Below are positions 26,701 to 34,913 of a stretch of 64,000 nucleotides of DNA, piece after piece (the stretch's first letter is position 1; every line of letters starts with the position of its first letter). The notes beneath the pieces were generated by a model. It was not told the origin of the DNA. It worked only from the letters and a program-made list of their open reading frames with translations, and did not search any database. A program made the translations under genes and the position numbers. This DNA is from Mesorhizobium sangaii (GTDB lineage: Bacteria; Pseudomonadota; Alphaproteobacteria; Rhizobiales; Rhizobiaceae), in assembly GCF_014207355.1 (NCBI RefSeq), contig NZ_JACHEF010000001.1, forward strand, positions 248,001 to 312,000. The letters run 5' to 3'.

Positions 26701-28018
26701 TTACCAGGGCATCAAGCAACTCGCCGATGAGATCGGCTGCCGCGTCACAGACCTGATCGCGCTCAGCCCTGGCAATGATCCGTTCTATGCCGGCGTGTCC
26801 GGTCGCAGGGAAGCCGCAGAATGGTTTGCATCTCTGTGGGTGTCATGTGGATGGCTCGTCGGGAGCCATCCGCGCCGCCTGCACTACAACGCCATTTCTC
26901 AAGACCCGCCGATCCTGAAGCCGAACGGCGAGCCCTACCAGAACACTGAAAACGACTGGAAATTCTTTTCGGTCGCATCGCTCGGCGCCCGTTATCTCCG
27001 GCTCATTCCTGACGGCGCTCTTGCCGATCACCGCAATGATCCGCCTATCATCAATGCCGTCAACAACGGCACGGTATTGCCATCGTGCGACGTCGGCTTC
27101 CGGTTCGGCGCGGGGCTGGAATACTCTATCCCAGATCGTGAGGTGTACGCGCCTTATCTGACGGTCGAGCCGGGTTCCTTGGCCCAGCCCTTTCTCGTCG
27201 AGCTTTGGGTCGAAAAATCGACGCAGAACGACATCCTGATTCCGCTTGCCGGGAAGTTCGAGTTCAACCTCGTTGCCGGCACGGGAGAGACGTCAGAGGT
27301 TCTTGCCAGGCAGGCCGTCGAGCGTGCTGTCGATGACAGGCGCCCTATGCGGATCCTGTACGTCAGTGACTTTGACCCTGGCGGCCGCTCGATGCCCGTG
27401 GCGCTGGCACGGAAGATCGAGTTCTGGATCAGGGAGGCGGACCTCGACCTTGACGTCACCCTCAATCCGATCGTCCTGACGCCAGAACAGTGCGAGCAAT
27501 ACCGTCTCCCTCGTACGCCGTTGAAAGAGACGGAGCGCCGGGCTGCAAAGTTTGAGGAGCGGTTCGGAGCAGGCGCAACGGAGCTTGATGCACTAGAAGC
27601 ACTTCACCCCGGAGAGTTGGCCAACGTGGTCACGGCTGAGGTGAGCAGATACTTCGATCCGACTCTCGCATCTCGCGAGCGAGCCGCGCGTGCAGCTTTC
27701 GAGCGCATCGCCAGGAACGCGCAGGCCTCTGTCCATGAGAACTTCGACATCTCGGATATTCAGCGCCGTTATGCCGATCTCGTTGAGAACTTCAAGGCAT
27801 CCGTCAACGAGATCGAGGCCGACACAGAGGATCTATTCCCGCAGATCGCAGATGAGTTGGACGCGATAACGCCGACATTTGACCCCGCAGCATGGCCCGA
27901 GCCTAGGCCTGCAACTCCGCCTGCATCGCCCCTCTTTGACAGCCGCCGGGACTATCTCGACCAGATCGACCATTACCGCCGCTGGCAGGGCAAAGGTGGT
28001 GCCGATGGCCAATCCTGA
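26690..28018 (+). CDS. TopoVI-A/Spo11-like protein with TOPRIM domain
   Basis: 442 residues. The N-terminal part has a 5Y-CAP-like pattern: RRLHYNAI with candidate catalytic Tyr66, then YQNTENDW and ARYLRLIPDGALADHR (about 83-115). A TOPRIM-like core follows: ELWVEKST with Glu175 and ILYVSDFDPGG with Asp227/Asp229. The C-terminal third (about 290-400) is helical. This is the layout of topoisomerase VI A subunit relatives found alone on mobile elements, without the ATPase B subunit. It could nick or cleave DNA for replication or recombination. The assignment is by motif only. Confidence 0.6.
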   Translation: MRIDYQGIKQLADEIGCRVTDLIALSPGNDPFYAGVSGRREAAEWFASLWVSCGWLVGSHPRRLHYNAISQDPPILKPNGEPYQNTENDWKFFSVASLGARYLRLIPDGALADHRNDPPIINAVNNGTVLPSCDVGFRFGAGLEYSIPDREVYAPYLTVEPGSLAQPFLVELWVEKSTQNDILIPLAGKFEFNLVAGTGETSEVLARQAVERAVDDRRPMRILYVSDFDPGGRSMPVALARKIEFWIREADLDLDVTLNPIVLTPEQCEQYRLPRTPLKETERRAAKFEERFGAGATELDALEALHPGELANVVTAEVSRYFDPTLASRERAARAAFERIARNAQASVHENFDISDIQRRYADLVENFKASVNEIEADTEDLFPQIADELDAITPTFDPAAWPEPRPATPPASPLFDSRRDYLDQIDHYRRWQGKGGADGQS

Positions 28019-28676
28019 GCGCAAGCGGCCCTGGCAGAAGACGCTGGCCGAGATGTCGAAATACGACTGGATGACGGCTGTCTTTCACAACCAAAGGCAT
28101 AGGAGGAGGACCCGCGATCTGAGCATCGCCTTTGCCCTGATGCAGTTCGCCGACGCGGACACCTGCCTAGCGTGGCCGACACAAGAATCCCTTGCTGAAC
28201 TGAGTGGTCTTGCCGACGAGCGTCAGGTGCGATCGGCTTTGGCCTCCCTCGCTGGGACGGGTGCCATTGAGAAAAAAAAGGTGTCCGAACTTTCAGAGGA
28301 AAGCGCAGGGAAACTCGACGTCAAACGCAAGGGCAGAGGCGTCGCCTATAAGTTGAAACTCTTTTGGGCTTACGAGATCCTTGAACTGTCGATGGCAACG
28401 CAGCGCGCCGAACCAGCCCGATTGGCTTCCAGCGACAAGACGGGAAACCGGACTACCACAGACCGGTCGCCGTCGAAGCCAAACCGGACTACCGCAGACC
28501 GCCAAAAGCGGACTACCACGGACCGGTCTCAACCGGACTACCACAGACCGCCTAATACTACAGGGGAAACTAAGGACACTGAAAGAGGCTCCGAGGGAAC
28601 GGTAAGCTTGGCGTCTACACCTGCGCGCGAGACATCAGCCAGCAACGGCTACGCTGCCGCATCGCGGGGCGGCTGA
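28005..28676 (+). CDS. Lambda-O-like replication initiator
   Basis: 223 residues from the ATG at 28005 (MANPERKRPWQKTLAEM). A winged helix of the phage RepO type lies at about 45-100 (CLAWPTQESLAELSG, then RQVRSALASLAGTGAI). The second half is low-complexity and encodes four repeats at DNA level (28448-28551). N-terminal DNA-binding domain plus iterons in its own gene is the arrangement of the lambda O gene and its origin. It overlaps the TopoVI-A-like gene by 14 bases. Confidence 0.7.
   Translation: MANPERKRPWQKTLAEMSKYDWMTAVFHNQRHRRRTRDLSIAFALMQFADADTCLAWPTQESLAELSGLADERQVRSALASLAGTGAIEKKKVSELSEESAGKLDVKRKGRGVAYKLKLFWAYEILELSMATQRAEPARLASSDKTGNRTTTDRSPSKPNRTTADRQKRTTTDRSQPDYHRPPNTTGETKDTERGSEGTVSLASTPARETSASNGYAAASRGG
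28448..28551 (+). repeat. Four iteron-like repeats, candidate replication origin
   Basis: Copies of CGGACTACCRCRGACCG begin at 28449, 28485, 28509 and 28534. The first three share a reading frame (Arg-Thr-Thr-x-Asp-Arg), but the fourth is in another frame (Pro-Asp-Tyr-His-Arg). The DNA and not the peptide is therefore conserved. They lie within the initiator gene. Confidence 0.65.
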
Positions 28677-28678
28677 GG

Positions 28679-29035
28679 ATGGACTCGCCACCCGAGTCAT
28701 CATCGACCTTTCGTCGTCGAGGTCGACCGCCAGTCGGCACGTTCGAAGAGCGCGCGGAGCGTCGGCGCCTGCTTGGTCAACAGCGCGGTGCGCGGCGCAA
28801 AGAGCGTGAGGCTAGAGGCGGGATCGTTCTTCCGCTCGAAATAGATCACGTGCTCGTCGGCCTAATGCTTGAGGCCGGCGCAGTCGATGAGCCCGGCAGC
28901 CGCAATCGCAAGCGCCTTGCGAGCGCGATCATTCGAACTGCCATTAACGCGTTATCCGCAGCCGTTGCTTCTGGGCGTAAATTCTCAGTCGAACAGGAGG
29001 AACAACATGCTCGCGAGAACACCGAAGGCGGCTGA
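28679..29035 (+). CDS. Basic hypothetical protein
   Basis: 118 residues, very Arg-rich N-terminal half (FRRRGRPPVGTFEERAERRR, an AT-hook-like RGRPP), then a helical region. Probable DNA-binding protein of unknown role. Starts two bases after the initiator stop. Confidence 0.55.
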   Translation: MDSPPESSSTFRRRGRPPVGTFEERAERRRLLGQQRGARRKEREARGGIVLPLEIDHVLVGLMLEAGAVDEPGSRNRKRLASAIIRTAINALSAAVASGRKFSVEQEEQHARENTEGG

Positions 29036-29525
29036 CATGGACTTCGCCAACATTCTGAAGATACCGCCGAAGCCAGCCGCAATCGCCCAGGCGGAGCGAG
29101 TTTGGCGCGAGTCGGTCGGAGAGCTTGAGGCCGCTCGGGCTAAGCATCGCGAGATGCACCGCCAGTACTTTGGCCAGCAGCCGGGCATGCCGCCGACGAT
29201 CACCGCCGCGGAAGTCGACCAAGCCGGCCAGGAGATCGCACCTTTCCAAGCGAGAGAGAGGGAAGCGCAGCAGTTGCTAGAAGCGCAACGCAAAGCCTTC
29301 GACGATGATTTGGCCGCGCTCAAGCCGAAGATCGAGAGTTATCGCGCTGCGATCGCCGCGAAGATTGACGAGCTCGAAGACCTTATCGGCATGGGCGCCC
29401 TCTTCTATGCGGCAAGCGTCGAGGCGCGCACAAAGCTTCCCAGCAAAATGCCCAGCCGCTGCGAGGCCCTTCTGGGCCCGCACTGCATCGGCATGCTGCG
29501 CAAGATCCTCAACGCCGTCGACTGA
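29007..29525 (+). CDS. Hypothetical coiled-coil protein
   Basis: 172 residues from the ATG at 29007, preceded by AGGAGG inside the previous gene. Long helices rich in Ala, Glu, Gln and Arg (about 25-120) predict a coiled coil. Three Cys-free thirds, then a C-terminal RCEALLGPHCIGML. No family recognised. Confidence 0.6.
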   Translation: MLARTPKAADMDFANILKIPPKPAAIAQAERVWRESVGELEAARAKHREMHRQYFGQQPGMPPTITAAEVDQAGQEIAPFQAREREAQQLLEAQRKAFDDDLAALKPKIESYRAAIAAKIDELEDLIGMGALFYAASVEARTKLPSKMPSRCEALLGPHCIGMLRKILNAVD

Positions 29526-29538
29526 AGGAGAAGGCAAA

Positions 29539-29835
29539 ATGTATCTGACCAGAGATATGAGCAGCATGGGAAGGATGCAGCGTCCCGCAGCCCCCAAGGC
29601 GGCGTCCTCGTCGCAGCCGGTGAAGCTCACCGCGCCGCTTAAGCCGGTGAACCTCACCAGCGTCCGGCCGCAACTGAAACCTGTTCGGGTGGTCCGGCTG
29701 TATGACCCGAAGAAGAAGGCGGACGATCTCTACTGGATCCGCAAGCTGGAACGCGCGGGCCTAACCGAGGGCAACTCCAAGGCCGTCAAGTTGATGAAGG
29801 ACAACTTCCGCAAGCGCTACGGCGAGCGGGTGTGA
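29539..29835 (+). CDS. Hypothetical protein
   Basis: 98 residues. A flexible Pro/Ser/Ala-rich front with repeated PVKLTAPLKPVNLT-like units, then a compact basic end (DDLYWIRKLERAGLTEGNSK). GAAGGAGAAGG precedes the ATG. No known domain. Confidence 0.55.
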   Translation: MYLTRDMSSMGRMQRPAAPKAASSSQPVKLTAPLKPVNLTSVRPQLKPVRVVRLYDPKKKADDLYWIRKLERAGLTEGNSKAVKLMKDNFRKRYGERV

Positions 29836-30354
29836 ATGGATGTCGTGAGCTTCATGGCCGATTTGGATCACCATATCGCAGGAGAACTTGCCGTGCTGCA
29901 GGCGCGCGGCGCCGGTCGCCACGCCATCGAGGTGCGGCACAAGGAACTATGCGACTGGGCGATGGGCCAATGTGCGCAGGCCGAGTTAGTTAGGCCGATC
30001 GATCTCTATCCTGTCGTGCTCACGGACGAAATGGTGACCGTGCGCGCCATGTGGGCGTATCTGCTCCCTGAAGTCACTACGGCCATCAAGTCTGGCCTGA
30101 CCATCGAGTACATTGCGGTAGTGCGCTGCGAAGACGGCATGACAGTGCTTATGCATGTCGATTTCGCCGAACCGGAAGACCCAATGATCTGGGCCTCGTC
30201 AGACTTCTACAGGCATTTCGATCCCGAGATATGGGCCGAAGCATTGGAGAGCATCGCGGTCGACCACAACGCCGGCATCGAGGTCGCAGATTACTACCCA
30301 CGGGCACTTGCCGATGCTCTCGAACCGCCAGGACCATGGAGGCGAATGTCTTGA
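29836..30354 (+). CDS. Hypothetical protein
   Basis: 172 residues, acidic and soluble, starting directly after the preceding stop. A mixed alpha/beta pattern (LTIEYIAVVRCEDGMTVLMH). No recognised motif. Part of the element's long co-directional gene run. Confidence 0.55.
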   Translation: MDVVSFMADLDHHIAGELAVLQARGAGRHAIEVRHKELCDWAMGQCAQAELVRPIDLYPVVLTDEMVTVRAMWAYLLPEVTTAIKSGLTIEYIAVVRCEDGMTVLMHVDFAEPEDPMIWASSDFYRHFDPEIWAEALESIAVDHNAGIEVADYYPRALADALEPPGPWRRMS

Positions 30355-30483
30355 GGCAGCCGTGCAATGCAACCACTCGGGCGGGGGGTATTCGGCATCT
30401 CGATGGCGTCAACCCTGCGACCGCTGCCCATCCCATCACGCGCAATTTCGTCCAGAATTTTAGTTGAGGTTTGAACGTTTTCC

Positions 30484-30933
30484 ATGGGTGTAAGAGGCAG
30501 AAAATCCACCGCCGAAATGTCGATCTCATCCAAGGTCGATGGCAAGGTCATGCTGCCGCCAGAGGGCATGAGCCAGGCCGAGACCGACGTCTGGTTCGAT
30601 GTCGTTCGGTGCCTTCCCCCTGATTTCATCGCCCGCGAGTCGTCGGAGATGCTGGCGGCCTATTGCCGCCACGCCGTCTCCACCCGAGACCTCTCGACAT
30701 TGATAGCCCGATTCAATCCGAAGTGGCTGAAGGTAGATGGCGGGATTTCTCGCTTCGAAAAGCTTCTCCGGATGCGCGCTGTTGAAAGCCGGGCGATGCT
30801 CGCCTGTGCTCGAAGCCTTCGGCTGACCTCGCAAGCCAGGGTCGACCCCAAAACTGCCGGCCGCGCTCGCCGCAATGGAATACTGCCTAGTTTTTACGAC
30901 TTCGAGCAAAAAGATGAGTTCTTCGATGACTGA
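30484..30933 (+). CDS. Phage small terminase-like protein (P27 family)
   Basis: 149 residues. The opening MGVRGRKST and the following PEGMSQAETDVWFDV, then helical AAYCRHAVSTRDL and LRMRAVESRAMLACARSLRL, match the P27 small terminase style. TerS binds packaging sites on DNA. No large terminase follows, as in satellites that redirect a helper phage's packaging. The family call rests on pattern only. Confidence 0.6.
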   Translation: MGVRGRKSTAEMSISSKVDGKVMLPPEGMSQAETDVWFDVVRCLPPDFIARESSEMLAAYCRHAVSTRDLSTLIARFNPKWLKVDGGISRFEKLLRMRAVESRAMLACARSLRLTSQARVDPKTAGRARRNGILPSFYDFEQKDEFFDD

Positions 30934-31327
30934 TGGGCTTGAAAGGCCGGGGTTCCAGCGCACGCCGAACCTTCCTCCGAGGGGCTTTCTGAAACCCGGT
31001 GAGAAGGCGGACGGCTCGCACCTCGATCCTGTCGATCGGGATGCACTGGAGAGGTCGATCGAAATGGCGAGCCAGTATGGGCACCCGGGCCGAGCGGAGC
31101 AGATCCAGTGGATGATCGCCAACAATGGTGGAGGCTGGTTCGAGGCCGCAATATTCGCCAGCTATTGCTGCCAGATAAAGGCGTTGCGGCTGAAGCCGTG
31201 GGAAAGCCCGCCGGTTCATGGCCGCAAAGAAGACCCTCAATCGTGGCGCCTTCTGCAGCGGATGTTGAAGGCAGGCATTTCACAATTCGAGCCAGACCCG
31301 CCAGCAGCATTGAGGGTCAAGCGATGA
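30914..31327 (+). CDS. Hypothetical protein
   Basis: 137 residues from the ATG at 30914 (or 133 from 30926), overlapping the terminase-like gene. Central WMIANNGGGWFEAAIFASYC and a C-terminal helical part. No family recognised; the position suggests a role linked to packaging or control (inference). Its stop overlaps a ten-codon frame (31324-31356) whose stop in turn overlaps the next start. Confidence 0.55.
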   Translation: MSSSMTDGLERPGFQRTPNLPPRGFLKPGEKADGSHLDPVDRDALERSIEMASQYGHPGRAEQIQWMIANNGGGWFEAAIFASYCCQIKALRLKPWESPPVHGRKEDPQSWRLLQRMLKAGISQFEPDPPAALRVKR

Positions 31328-31355
31328 CGGGCGAGCTTTACGGAGGGCTCGGCTA

Positions 31356-31613
31356 ATGGGCTATAGGGGCGGCCACAAGGTTGCCCAGACGTTCAATCGC
31401 GATGTCGGCGGTGGTAACTACGAATACGCCCGATGCGTCGACGGTGCGGCCGCAGATACCCAGACCGTCGCTTATGCCGCCTCATGGACCGTCGACACGA
31501 TGGCGATCGGGTCAGATGGCGCAGGCGGGCAACAGCTCGACCACGTCTACATCAAATCGATCACGCTCTATCCGGCGATGGACCCGGCCGACTTGCCAGC
31601 GCTGACAGCATGA
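31356..31613 (+). CDS. Hypothetical protein, possible phage structural remnant
   Basis: 85 residues, Gly-rich with beta-type stretches (TVAYAASWTVDTMAIG, then LDHVYIKSITLYPAM). It resembles the C-terminal end of phage fibre or decoration proteins but is short, so it may be a remnant. Starts in a TAATG overlap. Confidence 0.45.
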   Translation: MGYRGGHKVAQTFNRDVGGGNYEYARCVDGAAADTQTVAYAASWTVDTMAIGSDGAGGQQLDHVYIKSITLYPAMDPADLPALTA

Positions 31614-31711
31614 TCCCCTGGCTCGCTTTCGCCCTGTCCGCTGGCGTCGTGCTGGCGCTGGCTTGGTGGCCTGTGTGCGTAGACGGCCAGCTGCCGCACA
31701 GCTATGGGTGA
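31610..31711 (+). CDS. Tiny membrane peptide
   Basis: 33 residues: MIPWLAFALSAGVVLALAWW then a short polar tail. One membrane helix. The start overlaps the previous stop (ATGA). Last gene of the co-directional block. Confidence 0.45.
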   Translation: MIPWLAFALSAGVVLALAWWPVCVDGQLPHSYG

Positions 31712-31888
31712 CACAGGGGAGCAGCAACCGGGCCTTCCGGGAATGGAGAACCCGGCCGTCAAAATATGCGCTCAAGCTAACGGAAGCGCAATCCGAAGCG
31801 CCCCCATCAGGCCTCGCAGCTTGAATTCGTCTATGCTAAATAAGCAATTGCGCGCATGGAGTCTCTATCCCACCAGCGCGCCTCTTAA

Positions 31889-31929
31889 GCGCCGGCGGGC
31901 CGTCGATCTTCCGGTAAGCCGGCGCCTTT
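31889..31929 (+). terminator. Rho-independent terminator
   Basis: Perfect stem GCGCCGGC (31889-31896) / GCCGGCGC (31918-31925), then CTTTT. It closes the gene run that begins with int. The rest of 31712-32023 shows no gene. Confidence 0.55.
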
Positions 31930-32023
31930 TCACACCCAAGAACAGCCGGAGGGTTGCGGTCCGTGGGTCTTCCTTTCAGGTGACTGGTGGAGTAAAGACG
32001 CGGATCGAAACTGGGAGGGCGCG

Positions 32024-32692
32024 ATGCACTCGACTACAGACAACGTCGCAGGCCACCGCGCGAAATACGAGCACCTCACCAGCCACATGCCGCTGGCTGA
32101 GGCGAAAAAACTGTTCGTAGGCGGAGGCGATCCTGACCTGATAGGCAGACGAGAATTGGACATTGTCGAATCGGTTCGACCGGTTGCAGGCGCTGATATA
32201 ATCGATGTCGGTTGCGGTATCGGCCGACTGACGCGGCATCTCGTCAACGAACCGATTTCGTCTTACCTCGGCCTGGACATCATCGAAGAAATCCTCGACG
32301 AGGCGAGGAAGATTGCCACTGCCAATGCCCGGTTTTCATTCGCTGTGCCAAAACAATGCATAATCCCGGCCGCTGACGACACCGCCGATTTGGTCGTCGG
32401 CTTCTCCTTGATCACTCACCTCCTCAATGAAGAAATCATGGAATACTTGTGGGAGACCCGGAGGGTGTTGCGCGAAGGCGGAATAGCGATCTTTTCTTTC
32501 CTTGACCTTACCAATGAAGAGCACCGCGCGAGTTTCGCAGGCCACGCACGCCAGCATCGGCACGGACATGGTGATCTGCTCACCTTCACCACTCGAGAAA
32601 CCGTTTCGATACTCGGAGGATTGGCGGGATTTAGAAGTGTTCGCTTCCTTGATGAGGCATCTTTTGGACAATCGGTCGCCGTCTTGAGTTGA
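32024..32692 (+). CDS. Class I SAM-dependent methyltransferase
   Basis: 222 residues. Motif I IIDVGCGIGRLTRHL (about 58-72), acidic end of strand 2 in YLGLDIIEE, and motif IV-like DTADLVVGFSLITHL. Rossmann methyltransferase of the Methyltransf_11/25 type. The target (small molecule, protein or sugar) is not evident. Lower local GC and the lone position mark it as cargo of the element. Confidence 0.85.
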   Translation: MHSTTDNVAGHRAKYEHLTSHMPLAEAKKLFVGGGDPDLIGRRELDIVESVRPVAGADIIDVGCGIGRLTRHLVNEPISSYLGLDIIEEILDEARKIATANARFSFAVPKQCIIPAADDTADLVVGFSLITHLLNEEIMEYLWETRRVLREGGIAIFSFLDLTNEEHRASFAGHARQHRHGHGDLLTFTTRETVSILGGLAGFRSVRFLDEASFGQSVAVLS

Positions 32693-32880
32693 TCGCTTCA
32701 AGGGCACCCTGACATAACGCACGCGATAGAGCGCCCGGCTGGATTGCGGCAAGAACCCGGCGTTTGGGCTGGTTGCGGTGGCATGCCGCCACAGGCGGGC
32801 GCCTGGACGCGCGGGAGCCTTCGACGGCCTAGGAGAGCGGGCAGGCAGAACGCGCGCGGGCGGGGCTCGGTGAGGCCACC

Positions 32881-33099
32881 CTACAGGAGAGAAAAGTGAG
32901 AGCCGAGGAAGAGGAGGAATTGACCGGTGGTCAAGGGGATTCTCAAGATGGGCCCGTCCTCGCCCCGGTCTTGGATCGGCAAGCCTTTCACGCAAGGATG
33001 GCCGTTTAGCACGTTCTTCCAAATCGTCGGGAAATCCGTCCCCTTCGTCCTCTCGGCATTGCAGACTCGGAGGAGATCCGTAACGACTTCGGTCATCAT
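32881..33099 (-). CDS. Small hypothetical protein
   Basis: 72 residues. FPTIWKNVLNGHPCVKGLPI then ILRIPLTTGQFLLFLG has the look of a conserved small rhizobial domain. I prefer this frame to the overlapping plus-strand reading at 32927-33193. Function unknown. Confidence 0.45.
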   Translation of the reverse strand: MMTEVVTDLLRVCNAERTKGTDFPTIWKNVLNGHPCVKGLPIQDRGEDGPILRIPLTTGQFLLFLGSHFSLL

Positions 33100-33217
33100 G
33101 GGATGCGAATTTACATGCGTCGACGGGAATGAATTTGATCGGGATCAATTCGGAAAAAAGGCGGGCCGACGAGGCTGGCGACGGGGAACCTAATGCCGCC
33201 CGCCGGCTTATGGCGAG

Positions 33218-33439
33218 ATGAGCACACGCGGCATCAACTTCCTGGACCAGTGGCTAGCGGACAACGTTCCCGAGACCACGAAAGGGGAGGTCATATCCGT
33301 TGACGAACTGACCAACCGGCTGTTGAACGACGCTGCGAGCGTTGGCATTAGGCGGATTGAGATCGATGAAGACGTGGACAGCCTCTATCGCACGATCCTC
33401 GATGCCATCGTCCACTACGACGCTGGCTTGCCGGAGTGA
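33218..33439 (+). CDS. Small hypothetical protein
   Basis: 73 acidic, helical residues (FLDQWLADNVPETTKGEVIS). Soluble, no family recognised. Precedes the TadG-like gene. Confidence 0.5.
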   Translation: MSTRGINFLDQWLADNVPETTKGEVISVDELTNRLLNDAASVGIRRIEIDEDVDSLYRTILDAIVHYDAGLPE

Positions 33440-33686
33440 AACCGCTTGCCGACGCTTTCGGCGGCCCGGCAACCTTGGCGGTTGGGGGAACCAAGTACGC
33501 GCCGGGCCTAGCCGGGAGGCAAATTACTACGGGACGTCAACCCGGCTGGGAAGAATATGCGCTCCGTTGGTCATCGGCGAACCATACGAACGAATGACGG
33601 CGCAACGAGGCCCTGGGTTTATTGGCCAAAAATCAACCTTACTTTTTAGCCCTTCTTTCATGTATGCGTGGTTTCTAATCTATCTC

Positions 33687-34913
33687 ATGACCCTCAGTTG
33701 CTTTACCCGAATTCGGCTTAGAGCGAACGGCATCTGCCGGGATCAGAACGCAAACGTCGCCACCCTCTTCGCCCTGACCTTGCCGATCGTCGTCGGCGCC
33801 GCAGGCTTCGGGGTGGAGACCTCCTACTGGTACTACAACAGCCTGAGACTGCAGGCGACCGCCGATGCTGCTGCCTATGCCGGCGCGCTCGAACAGATCT
33901 CAGGTTCCGACAAGCCGACGATTGTCGCGGCCGCAACCCAGTCGGCCGCATCAAATGGGCTGGGCTCGGGCACGATCGTCGTCAATACGCCGCCAGCATC
34001 CGGGCCGAACACGGCGAATAAGGCGGTCGAGGTGATCGTCAATCAGAACCTCGACCGGATGTTCACCTCGCTCTTCACGCAGGGCAAGGTTCCCGAACAG
34101 GCGAGGGCGGTGGCCCTCATCACCAATGCCTCGAAGGCCTGCGTGCTCGCGCTCGATCCATCCGCTTCGAAGGCGGCGCTGTTTTCCGGCAACACCAGCG
34201 TGAAGCTCACCGGTTGCTCGGTGATGGCCAATTCGATCGCCTCGGACGCCCTTAAGCTCCAAGGCTCGGCGACCCTCAAGGCCGATTGTGTGATTTCGGC
34301 CGGCGGCGTCGATCTCAGCAATCCCGTCACCACCATCTGCCCGGCCCCAATCACCCAGGCGCTGCCCGCCGCCGATCCTTTTGCCGGCCTGCCCTCGCCG
34401 GCGGCCTCGAACCCCTGCCAAAACGATAACCAAGCGACGCTGAGCGCAGGCACCTATTGCAGCGGAATGACGCTGAAGGGCAATGTCACCCTCTCGCCCG
34501 GCGTCTATGTCGTTCAGGGCAATCTCAAGATAAACGCCAACGCGGCCATCATCGGCAGCGGTGTGACCATCTTCATGTCGGGCAGTTCGACGGTCAGCAT
34601 AAATGGCAATGCCTCCGTGCAGCTCAGCGCGCCGGCCTCGGGCACCTATTCCGGTGTGCTGTTCTACGGCGACAGGACCGGCAACAGCGCATCCAGCACA
34701 TTCAACGGCACAGCAGATTCGCTGCTGACCGGGGCCATCTACTTCCCAAAACAGCAAGTGAGTTATCTTGGCAACTTCTCGGGCATCAGCGGCTGCACCC
34801 AGGTCGTCGCCAATACGATTCAATGGTCGGGCAATTCGAACATCAATCAGGACTGCTCGAGCCTCGGAATGCGTAACATTCCGGCCACGCAGTCGGTCCG
34901 ACTCGTCGAGTAA
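33687..34913 (+). CDS. TadG-like pilus/secretion protein, orphan
   Basis: 408 residues from the ATG at 33687; starts at 33660 or 33594 are possible and add a hydrophobic stretch. A typical TadE/TadG head: NANVATLFALTLPIVVGAAG (membrane anchor), then TSYWYYNSLRLQATADAAAYAGAL. The rest is Ser/Gly/Asn-rich beta repeats (LKGNVTLSPGVYVVQGNLKI, GTYSGVLFYGDRTGN), an exported fibre-like domain. No other tad gene is nearby. Its high GC and codon style match the chromosome better than the small genes around it. Confidence 0.8.
   Translation: MTLSCFTRIRLRANGICRDQNANVATLFALTLPIVVGAAGFGVETSYWYYNSLRLQATADAAAYAGALEQISGSDKPTIVAAATQSAASNGLGSGTIVVNTPPASGPNTANKAVEVIVNQNLDRMFTSLFTQGKVPEQARAVALITNASKACVLALDPSASKAALFSGNTSVKLTGCSVMANSIASDALKLQGSATLKADCVISAGGVDLSNPVTTICPAPITQALPAADPFAGLPSPAASNPCQNDNQATLSAGTYCSGMTLKGNVTLSPGVYVVQGNLKINANAAIIGSGVTIFMSGSSTVSINGNASVQLSAPASGTYSGVLFYGDRTGNSASSTFNGTADSLLTGAIYFPKQQVSYLGNFSGISGCTQVVANTIQWSGNSNINQDCSSLGMRNIPATQSVRLVE

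Noticed and set aside
28448..28551. CRISPR array
   Set aside because: Units are 17 bp with uneven 7-19 bp gaps inside a coding gene; no cas genes. Iterons fit better.
32927..33193. 88-aa plus-strand frame
   Set aside because: The overlapping minus-strand frame at 32881-33099 has a more protein-like pattern; the plus frame has no ribosome site.
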